Positions 12,147 to 24,100 of a stretch of DNA of 64,000 nt are shown in pieces (position 1 is the stretch's first letter; every line of letters starts with the position of its first letter). A program made the translations under genes and the position numbers. The stretch lies in NCBI GenBank assembly GCA_016165875.1, contig JABBOT010000014.1:6880901-6944900 (forward strand). The letters run 5' to 3'. The notes beneath the pieces are model-generated. The model worked only from the letters and a program-made list of their open reading frames with translations, was not told the DNA's origin and made no database searches. Origin of the DNA: Acanthopleura granulata (Eukaryota > Mollusca > Polyplacophora > Chitonida > Chitonidae).

Positions 12147-15100
12147 GTGAGTCATCCGTTGACCTTTGACCTGGATAGCTGCTTTTATGCGGATAATACG
12201 CAGCAGATTGCTGGCCTCTTGATTATCGGGTGTGATGAGATATAGAATTGTAGCTGTTTGGCGTATTACAGTGTGCAGTGTCTGAAGTCGAAATCTGTTA
12301 CGAATTATCATGATATTTTCTTGAAAGAAAAGAAAAATAAAAGATTCCGCGGATTTCAGTTCTAACTATAAATATACAAGTACACATATACGGCAGTAAG
12401 ACAGTGATATTGTTTATCTAAGCATACTTTTTTTTCGTTTAATTCTATTATAATTGATTTTTGAGGTTTTCAATAGCACAAAACATATCACATGTATTAT
12501 CCAGGAAGTGAACAGGCCTTGGTATGCTTGTGAGAAGGTACTTGTACAATGGTACATTGTAGCTTTTTGGTGCATGTACATTTGTACATGTGGCTGGGAT
12601 GGTATAGAGATATGTATCTAGGCATGTCATAAGTCTTACGTTTAAATGTCCTACATTTATTCTGTTTATTTGATGGGTGTTTTTTGCCGTACTCAAGAAT
12701 ATTTCACTTATATTACATTATGGTGGGAGGAAATGGTGGCAGAGCCCAGGGGAAACCCACGACTATCCCCAGTTTGCTGGCAGACCTTCCCATGTACGGC
12801 CGGAGAGGAAGCCAGCATGAGCTGGACTTGAACTCGTAGCGACCGCATTGGTGGGAGGCTTCAGTCATTGCGCTAGGTCAGCGCGCCAAATGTCGTACAT
12901 GTATGTACACTATGTACAGCAGAGATATGTTCAGATTCCTCCTCCGCGGCCGCCAGGCCGAGTGGTTAGCGTGCTAGCACAGCACAATGACTCTCGAACA
13001 TCGGACATCAGTGCTGTTACTGTGAGGTCGAGTCCAGCTCTGGATGGTTTCCTTTGTGGCCACACATGTACGTGTAAAGGCCTGTCAGTAATTTGCGGAT
13101 GATGGTTGTGGGTTTCCCCTTTCCCCTTCCCAGTTTCCTCTCCCTATCATGCTGCTCATGGCTGATTACATGAAACATGGTGGTCTATACTTATGAAATA
13201 AATGCGCGTAAATAATCTCCTCGCTTTCCCCTTCCCAGTTTCCTCTCCCTATCATGCTGCTCATGGCTGATTACATGAAACATGGTGGTCTATACTTATG
13301 AAATAAATGCGCGTAAATAATCTCCTCGCTCATTACCTCTCCCATCCTACTGATTCTGCTACACCTAAAGGTGAGCATCTTAAAATTTGTCTATCAGGTA
13401 ATGTTGTCAGTTTGTTTAATATGATTTTAGAATACACCTTTGTCTTGGTAAAATAAGAGGCTACATGTATATAGAGCATACCCTTGAATGAGCCCCATGG
13501 CCATCTGTGGTTACAAGTTTTTGTTGAAGTACTTGTGTACAATGTGTATATTTGCTTGTACATTATGACAATGGTGATGACTCCATCATGGTGTACTGTA
13601 TATCCGTACATATACAAGCACACTGCACAAGTTAACTGGTTATTACTTCATGCTGTGTTACCCTTGTGATTTTCCACAACTTGGGCAATTCTGGAATTAT
13701 CATTTCCATGGCAACGCCCACCTGTTTGCGATCAGGCTAGAAGAAAACTCTCGAGAAAAACCTAATATTAGGTAACCCTTTAACCTGGGCTGCCCTCTGC
13801 AGATGTACATGCTGGAGGGTTTGGGTGTCTGTCATTGAGATTCATACACCCAAAATGTGGGACAGAGTTTCCATACATGTGTGTTTATAAGCCACATGAG
13901 CTCATGTATTAGATTAGTGCCACTGGAAGGGACTACATTCTCTGTGGTTAAGAAGTCATGTTCTGTCTGGCATGTGTGTCTGTTCCAAATAACTTCTGGG
14001 AAGTTTTCTATGAAACAGTTTCACAGTAAAAAGTGCTGAAGGTCTTTGTGCAATATTGAAGTCTGCAGGCCTGGGCTGAAAGTCTATATGGTTCCGTTGC
14101 AGCTGATGTCAGAAGGAGAATGTGTCGGTACTGGGCAAGTGAGAAGGGTTTACTCCCATTACACTCATTTTCTCCAACTATAATATGATGATTGTCATAC
14201 ATACGTGTGCACTATATAATTGAACAATTCCTTTATAGCATGGCGCAAAAAGCAATGTTGTGTGTCTACCATTCAGACAAAGTATTCTGTGCCAGAAGGT
14301 ACACACTGAATCGAAGTTTAAGTCAGCTTGTTTGTGGATTAATTATTGTTTCATTTTCATGTTACAGGTCCGACCTAGAAAATAACTATGCCAGAAATTT
14401 AACAAGACTTAGCATCAAATTGAACAGAGCGGCAAGTAACAGCTTGGGGTAAGTCTGATTGAAATGTGTCTTGAAAAGTACACAACTTGATATGCGAGAT
14501 TGTTTTGTAGGAACTTGCTAAAACTATACGTACCTGTATAGCAGTCATTAAAGTGTTGTTATACTAATGCGGTGTTGGTATTGGAGAAAGCCATTGCACA
14601 GTATCCAGGAAGCATGAGAGGTAGGAGTTCAATCCCAGCCTTAGACAGGGAATTTTTGAAGCTTCTCCCTCTCTCGTTGCTCCTGGTGCCTTGGTGACAG
14701 TGAAGAGTTCACTGGGCTCCTAGAGCAGTCTTACATTCATTGAGGACCACTCTGCCTCCCCCTGACCAGCATGGTATTCAAGTCTGTACACAGTGTCAAG
14801 TGGGAAAGTTCCTCAGAAACTTGCCAAATGGAAAGTGGTTTATAAGAGGCACACAAGTTTTCTCCAGTCATAACCTTGACTGCCATTGTATGAAATTTGG
14901 AGTTTGGTAACAGAGAAAATGGAGGGTTTTTGTCCCTGGCAACTAAAGGGCATAAAAGAAGTAATCTATTGTAAGATGGTAAGACTCTTTCGAAATAAAC
15001 CAGAAGAAGCACAAGAGAGCTGTGGGCGCTACCATAAAAATAGTCAGTGTATGACGTGATCCATTTGTTTGTGTGGTTGACATGAAATTAACAATTAACA

Positions 15101-18100
15101 CAAAGTTTGATATGTCTGTGTCGAATGCATGCTTGCATAGGTTATCTCCAGTAACCAGTCAGATAGTTTATTTGTACTAACATGATGGCAATAACCTTCT
15201 AGGTATGGGCGCGGTAACCCTCGGAGATTGAAGAGGTGAGACTGCACATGTCACCATGGTAACCGTGGAAGCCTCGCCTTCAGTTTCCCCTATTATTTGC
15301 AGTATTCATGTACAGTTATGTTTCAGTTTCATTGGCAGCTTCATCGATTCATGTCCTCCCATGAGGGTGACTTTCACTTTCGTTTTTCCAGTCTGCATGG
15401 TCAGCATGCCAAAGCACTGGCTTCCACAGACTCTGTAGTCTTGACACCCCCAGTGCACAATGTGGTACGACATTTCCTACACCATGTCCACGTCGACTTG
15501 TACATGTGCAAAATGGGCAGATTCGGATTAGAAAATTGCATGAACCAGGTGACACTTCTGTGGAACGATGTGGCACGTCGTTTTCAATGACAGGCCTCTT
15601 TATTACATTTCCCGCCAGGCTATTAAAGTTAAAGGAGATATAAAATGATTACTAATCAAGTATCTGTGATCATCTTTTGAATTACTGACTTTCGTGATTT
15701 ATGATGTGGCCGTTATACATGTGCCAAGTTTGGTTATATAGGCGCACAAAGTTGCAGTATGACTTTGTTAGGGACACAAGTTTGCTTTCCCATCACAGCA
15801 TTATAAATTCAAAATTCATAAACTCGCCATTTTGTGAACAGTACAACATCTCCAGTGACTGACTTCAAAAGTTGAATTGCACAAATATATTTTATAAAAA
15901 TTGATCTAACAATAATTTTGGCCTCTTTGGGACAGTATAAATTTGCTTGCTCAGTGTGGATGGCCTATGTGTGTACTATTTTCACTGTTTTGTACAGCAT
16001 TCTTTTGTCTCAGTTGTACAAGATTCATGTAAATTTACTTGACTTCTACAGCATTCAATCACATGTACCTGAATTGGGACAGCATAAATGTTTGCCTCAT
16101 TTGAACCACTTAAACATGGTCTTATCTGCACAGCATAATTAATTTGCCTGCCTTGCAAAGCATAAATTTGTTTAGTTTCGGACAGTTTGGAATTCCTGAA
16201 TTGCACAGCGTAAAATTGCCAGACTAAAACCTTGCTGAGCTGTACATGTAGGTACATTGTGCATTTTCTCACTTCATACATCGTACATTTTTTCACTTCA
16301 TACATTGTGCATTTTCTCACTTCATACATTGTACATTTTTTCACTTCATACAGTGTGCATTTTCTCACTTCATACATGTAGTTACATGACACAGTTGTTC
16401 GACCTGTTAATGTGGACTACCAAGAACTGCGGGACACTGTCTGGAATGCTTCAAGACTACACTGTTAAATCTACTGCATGTATATAAATGTACAGTGTAC
16501 GTGAGTTTACATTGCAACTCTGCTCGGATATTGAATTTTGGATGGCAAAGTCTCCTCAAGCATGTACTAATGTTCGTATTAACCTGACGATGTTGTAGTG
16601 AAGAACGGAATGCACGTGTGTGTCTATCGGTATGTTGTAATAAAAGTGGTACATGCGTGGTTGTTAGCATTGTGTTTTCATATATGGATGTATGGTGGAC
16701 ATGAAGGTGCCTAAAAATCTCAAGGTGCCTCCGTGGCAAAATTGGTTAGCGCGCTAGCATGGCGCAATGACCCAAAAGCCTCCCACCAAAGTGGTCATGG
16801 TGAGTGGAAGTCCAGCTCATGCTGGCTTCCTATCCACCTGTATGTGGGAAGGTCTGCCAGCAACTTGTGGATGGTCGTGGGTTTCCCCCGGGCTCTGCCT
16901 GGTTTCCTCCCGCCATAATGCTGGCCACTGTGGTATAAGTGAAATATTCTTGAGTACGGCATAGAACACCAATCAAATAAATAAATAAATAAAAATCTCA
17001 AGGCTCAGACAAAGTTGCGACAGCTGGACTTGAACTCCCGACGTCCCGGCCGTATAGGTCAGTGCCAGACAGTCTGAGTGATTTAAAAATCTGAGCTAAG
17101 CAATTAAGAGTTGTCTAAAGATAATAAGGTGTAATACAATAATTGCTGTGTGTAGAGGGATTGGAGTCCGTCAACATGCCTAGTAAAGTGTTTTGGATGA
17201 CATTAGTAGCACAGACTGCCCAAAGGGTGGAAAACTGTTAAACACCTCCCATCAGATAGGGTGTTACTTAAATGCTGGTCAGATGAGCACGTGTAGTCTC
17301 AATTTACCTGAGATGTCATTCCTCCATACCTTTTTCTTTTTTTTGGAATTCGGTTCAAGAACTGCAAATGACCTAAAATTTCATCGGTGACAAAACTGCT
17401 GCTATTTCCTGATTCTAAGTTCTATTGACTGTAGAAAGGTGTTTTTAGGTTCATTTGGAAGGTAGAGTCATATCCTATTGAAAAAAAAATATAAGTTTCA
17501 ACTCCAAAAGTAGTGTTTGATGACATTCATTTGTCTGTTTCGCTAAATAGTGCATTGTGGGGCTTTTAGAGTACATGTATGTTTCGATCAGTTAGGTGCA
17601 AGACGACTGAACACGTCATGACCAAACAGCACATACGTTACATATGCACGACACAGTTCAATGAAATATTTAAATTGAAGGTTTGTGCTCAGAAATTTCA
17701 TTGGACGGTCGACAGCAGTTAAGGGTATAAATCTGTACCTGAGTTGAACTCCTTGCAGTGTCTGTGTCTGACACCATGACATCAAGAAGGCTCTGCATGT
17801 TCACGTACGCCTGGAGCATGGTGTTTTGTGTTGAGGTGTGATGTGCTCATGTTGTCATCTGGTTGTGTCTGTTTGTGTGTGCGTGTGAGTGTGTGAATAA
17901 TATCAGCACTGAAGGCGCTCGCTGGCGGAGTGATCAAAGATGCTGCCGTTGTTAACTGACACATGGCCACTGATGGCTCTATTCCCACGTTCTTTATATC
18001 AACTATGCAAGTAGCTCCATATGAGCAGGCTCTTCAGACACTTCTGTAACGTCATGTGAGTGAGGTGGCCTCTTAGTTTCCTTCATCCCTAACCTGAAAT

Positions 18101-21100
18101 TAAAATCAAAAGGTGTATATACTATATTTGTAAGTGTACATTGTACATGATATTCAAAAAGTAGTCATGAGTAAAAGATATGCTGCCAGATAAATTATTT
18201 TGATGAGTTCCAGGCTGTTAATAAATAAAATGATAGGTCTCTTTTTTCGACCAGTTAATTATTGAGATAAATTATATCGAATGTTGTGAACAATTGAGGA
18301 AGGTTTGTAGAAACCTCGTTAAGTTGATGATTGTGATAATGATTTATAGAAGAGATCATAATTGCTGATCCTATGGTGAGACATATTCACCAAGGACCTG
18401 TAGTTGTGTTAATAATTCATGTATGCGTTTGCAAAATTTTCGCTCCACCTGTTAAATATGAACACTGTGTGGTTCATGCATCTGGGGAATTACATGTCCA
18501 TGCATACATCTGTACTCATGAATATTCCCCTTTCCGTTTTGCTCGACTTTAGCACACTTGCAGCAGGCTGGAATGCAGTGGCAACACAGATGGAGAGCGA
18601 AGCAGAGCTACACAAGTACGTATCATTCGGTCTGAATTCTGAACAAACACATTACCTCGGTTTGGCTCTTATAATAATTAAACCATTTCCATCTTCATTA
18701 TGCATAATAGTGTGATGAAAATAATGTCTTATGTGATGTTTAACCACAATCAAATAAGCAAGCCGTCTGTCTGATTATAGCATAACAAAATATGACGGCG
18801 GCCTCCGTGGCTCAGTCGGTTAGCGCGCTAGGGCAGCGCAATGGCCCAGAAAGCCTCCCACCAATGAGGTCGCTGTGAGTTCAAGTCCATCTCATGCTGG
18901 CTTCCTCTCCAGCCATGCGTGAGAAGGTCTGCCAGCAACCTGCGGATGATTGTGAGTTCCCCCTGGGCTCTGCCCAGTTTCCTCCCACCATAATGCTGGC
19001 CGCCGTCATATAAGTAAAATATTCTTGAGCACTGCATAAAACACAAATCAAATAAAAAAATAACAAAATATGACGTAAACATTTACGTCTGACATCAACA
19101 AGTCACAACTTGATCAATTCTTGTAATTTTAGGTAAATGGAATCGGAGAAACAGTTGTTTAGAGCGGTTATAGACAACCTTTTCGTTTTGATAAGCCCCT
19201 CAGGAGGGTTACAAATATAAAACACTGTAAGCACTAAGTTGGATCATGGTTCTGGTTGTTTAAGTTATGGCCACTGAAACTTCACTGCATGGAGTTCTGT
19301 TCAGCGCTTGTTTCATCTTCAAAATTTTTGAGTATGAAATAAACAAACAGACAAGTGATTAAATAAATGTTACAAAAAGCAAACTATTTCTTATGGCTTT
19401 GTGTGGTTTCAGATATACTAAGCCTGACCATGTTTTATTGTGGAACTCAAAACATGTCCCAAACTTCAGTAGGCTATTTCAGCCTGGATAATTTGTAGTT
19501 TCTAGTATCATTGTCATAGTTCTAACCGAAATGTACTTGCAGATCAGATATTATTACACAGTATGAGATAATTATCCTGATATCTGACATGGTTTTCTCT
19601 CATAATAATTTGTAGAAACCTGGCCACCTCATTACACGATGATATTTGTAAACCTCTCAAGTCCCTAATAGAAGAACAACACAAGGCAAGGAAGCCGGTA
19701 AGTTAGTCCAGGCTGTGTCAGCATAGTTTGCTGCACAATTCTGAAGCAGGTATCTTTTATTATGACCAGAGATAAATATTTAACTGCTGATCTGCTTTGG
19801 TTGCCCATGACGATTTCTGAGCATGTATTGTTCTCTAACAAAAAAGGAAAAAAAGTTGCCAGAGTCGCAAATTCCAAACTTTCAGTGGTTTGGTTTGATT
19901 CATAAACCAAATTTTTATAAGAAATAGCTCTGATACAAATTCTGTTTATTGTTAACAAAGAGACTGCAGGAATCTTTTTCCGGTCTCCCATTTAGCAAAG
20001 CTCTCTCTGAAGCTAATAATCTCTTCCTAAATCCTTGGGCTTCATGTACATCGAATCAGGGGTGTTTCTATTTGTGATATATTAATTTCACTCCATACAG
20101 GTGGAGTCTATGGTAGAGAAGTCCCTCAAGTGTCTGCTGGATAAACGCAATGAAGAGAGTAAAGTGAGTCTGCAAAACTTAATTCATAAACGCAAATTTT
20201 CTTGCACTGCTTCTTACCTTGTGTTCATGGTTTTTGTTTTCAGCCTTCTGAAGAATCCAATATATTTTCTATTTGGTTGTTGTGATGAAACAGCTAAATG
20301 GCTGCACTGCCACATGTAGTGTCTGCTATAGCCACGGGAGACAACTCTGTAATTTATATGGCAGACTAGTGTTATCTCCCCTCTAAGCACAAATAATTGC
20401 CCTGCATTCTGCAGATACCTTCAGTATAACCGTGTTAGAAAGGTTACTGTCCTTATTTAAATTGCTTTCCTTCATGCTTGCAGTGCAAAAAGGCATGTTT
20501 TTCTTGTGCAAAAGACTTCGAGAAGACACAAGATGCACTGTTAAATGGAAGACTTGGGAAAGGAAAGACACTATCAGAACGAGACATTAGTAAGGTGAGC
20601 ATGTGATCTTATGTGTTATAACGTGTACACAGGTACAAGTAATAACTGTAGAGTTCAGGTGGATATGTAATTATGTTAACATTGAAACTTGGTTCTGATT
20701 TGTATTTCTTATGCTGTGTTTCCATTAACAAGCAATTGTGGTTACTCAGCGTATAGTTTATCTAAGTGTGGGTATTGTATGAAAAAAAAAACAGATGTGT
20801 TTCCACAGACTTTATGTGATTGTTAACTCTCACATTAAGTTAAAGTGAATGGAGCCTACCTCGTTTTGAAATGCATCGGATGAGGGTTAATTGCTGGGAT
20901 GGATTGACTGAGGGATACAGTCATGCAAGCAGGCACAGCTTGGATGCACAGGCCATGGAAACATTCCATCGAATGCGTCTCTGAATCCCCTAGACTACTG
21001 CAGGGATGATCGCATGTGTGTGAAAACACTGCTCACCTGTAATCAAGTGGCATTTGGAAAGTCCGCACAGATAAAATAAAAAGTTTTTGTGTATCTTTCT

Positions 21101-24100
21101 CAGCTTGAAAAGAAAAGTAAGGTGTCGCTGAATAGTTTACGGAAGGTTGACAAAGAGTACACAGAGGCCAGCCAGAAAGCAGAACAGGTGCGGCAGGACT
21201 GGGAGGTCGCAGTGGCCAAGGTGAGTTTTCGTGGTCTTGAGTGTAATTCTCAGAGCAGTGATGTACACATACATGTAGTTATGTGTCAGGGAAATCAGAA
21301 CAGATTCACCCATATTAATTTACAACCAGCAGTCTAGTAAGTTCTTTACTGTAGAAATCAGCCGATATTGTACCACCTCGTGAGCAGTAATGTTTTTAAC
21401 AACCGACACTGTTGCAAACACAGGAGATAAAGTTATGCTTTTTTTCCATCTGACTCTGTAGTAAATTTTTACTGGTAATTTTTACGGTAACTTCGTTTCT
21501 AACCAGTGCTGTCGCTGTGAGGTCTCGGTGGCCATGGTGAATTAACTCACGGATTTCCTAAGTTTGCCGTGGAATTCCCTGTAGCACAGTGTACATGTTT
21601 TTTGTAGCTGTCGTGGACATTAAAACAGAACCCACTTTTATCAAACTTTGCAAATTTTCAGTAACTTTTCACACAAGTAACATTGCCTTATGGAGCTATA
21701 ACCTTCAGAAGATTCCATTTATGAAAACTGTTGTCTTTTTGTCTGCATTTTGCATATTTGGTGTTTTACATATTTTAAGCAGCCCAACTTTATACTGTAA
21801 AAGAGAACTTCTCTTTAACCTCAACTGTGAAAGTCCTATAGCTATGGCTTCTACTGTTAACCCTACGAACTTAAACACCAAATCAATGTCAAATCTGTAA
21901 ATACAATGTTTGTACACCAATTTCTGATAAGTTGAAAAGAAAAACAAATCGCTGCAAACTAAAGTTACAGTGTTGTTGGTTTTCGTGTTTGTGTAACAGG
22001 TTAAAATACACGGCTGTCTACAGCAGAACCAACAAAAACTTGGTCTAGTGTTTGGTCTAGTGGGAATATTGCAGGCTGAAATCTTCAGTTCAAACCTCAA
22101 CATACACTTAAATGTCCCCCAAACATAGTTCTGCATTATGTATTTGTATTTTAGTTTGGGGTATCTTGGTGTTTGATTGCAGAATGATGCAGGCATTACT
22201 GTAAAACACCTAAAATTTCATCCAAAAGTGCATTTATAAAAGGCAAATAAATGTTACAAAACATTATACGTGAAGCTAAACATGACATTTTTCCACCAGG
22301 ATATCATCTTACCACTCAAAACAGTCCACAAAATGCCTTTCTGAAATCATTAGAACTCTCAGAATCAGGGAAAGTTAGCAACTTGGCCATGGACTTGAGT
22401 TGTAGGGCATTTCTGGTAAATGACTTGTTAAGGTATCTGCTCACTTTGAGTTTGCTGCACAATGAAGTGTGATCCTCACAAAACGATGCACATAATGAAG
22501 TGTGATCCTCACAAAACGATGCACATAATGACGTGAACTCGTTTTACAGGGGAGTGGTCAAATGCAGGAGATAGAGGAGGAGAGGATAAGGAACATGCAG
22601 GATTATCTCAACAAGTACAACAGTTTTGTCTCGTTATTGGGGCCCAAGTTAACACAGGTATGTAGCACTGCAGTTTCCTCATACAGAGAGGATATGAAAT
22701 TAAAAAATAACTAAACAATGTCAATGCATTATTTTGTAACTTTGGAGAAGCAAGGCTCAGTGTGTTGGGCACATCAGTTGCCTTGACTTCATGGAGTTGA
22801 TGTGCTCTTTTCTTCCTCTATTCTGGCCATCACATGACCCGTAGATTTTGGATTTAAACATCTTGAGTTTTATGGATATGCAAAGACATTGTTTTGTGTG
22901 ACTGGAAAGTTGATCATCCGATGAGATTCCAAAGCACGGTTTGCCACGATATGGCTGAGATACATGTACTGCCGACGTGGATTTTAGCCATAATCATTCA
23001 TTCATTCAAAGCATGGTGGAATTAAACGGTAGCTTTCAAAAAAAAAAAACATTTGTGGACATAAAATTGATGGCAAAGGTTCCTGCTGACTGTAATCATC
23101 TGCTCACTGATTCATGAACCTTAATGGAGTAGGGTTTTAATTATATGTAAGATTTAATGATTTCCAAATAGATTGTAATTGCAGGTTCACCATCGTACCA
23201 GGGGTGAGTGAAGTTGACCAGTTGGTAGATGTTAGATTCGCTTGCAGTGGTATCTCCACCCATATATGTAAGCCAATTGGTTGCTATGTACAGGATAGTC
23301 CAGTCAAAAAGTACTTGTTGTTTTCAGGCCTGTGCTAAGCTGCATGAGGCAGTGATTTCAGTCGACCTGGAAGTGGACTTAAGGACCGTTATACAGCAGA
23401 AAGGCACAGGACCAAACCAACCTGAACAAATTTTAATTGACTGTTATGTGAGTACCACCGATATGATACATCCTAGGTAACAAGCCTGTACTCCATTTAT
23501 GCAGGGCCATGCTTAAGAAAATGTTCGTTGGGTGTAACCCAACCAACCCTCCTAAAAAGAGGCCCTACTGTAAAGTTTTTAGTGGTAGATGTATTTTGAT
23601 AAAGGTTTTTTTTTTACTTTTAATTACTCATCCCATGTTAAGTTCTTTAAAGCCCACATTTTTTTTTTTAGAGCCAGAATGCAAAAGAAAAGAAAACCCT
23701 TCTGACCAACTCTATTTTTTCTCCTATGGTCGAGTCGTGCCCAACAAACAGTTTTCGAAGGATATGAGCTTGTACTTGTGTAGGAGCAAATATGCAACCT
23801 CAGTGCACCACTTACCCTGAGCACTTCTCAAAAAGTTTCCTCCAAAAAGTGAATTTTTAGTGACAAATATTGGTCATAAAAATATTACTTTTAGTCCTGA
23901 AACTTACATTTCACCAGAGGAATATATATTATCCTACCTTCCAAGTAAACCTTAAAAGAAATTTAGTCCTGGAGTATGAGATTTTAGTTCAGGCTTGCCA
24001 TAACCTAAGCCCCAGGTATTGCACATACGTGACACATGACTGTTTTCCAGGCAGAAGATGTGTCATTCAACATGAGCAATAACCTAAGCCCCAGCTGTTA

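Noticed and set aside
15982..16392. 136-codon minus-strand frame
   Set aside because: Mostly the 24-bp satellite (MYEVRKCT repeats).
16726..16830. tRNA gene
   Set aside because: A- and B-boxes are present but there is no acceptor stem pairing; it is the head of a SINE with a target-site duplication. The same holds for the other tRNA-like heads.
21705..22196. 163-codon minus-strand frame
   Set aside because: Lies in a nostrin intron, with no domain, no splice context and Cys/Thr/Phe-heavy composition typical of translated AT-rich DNA.
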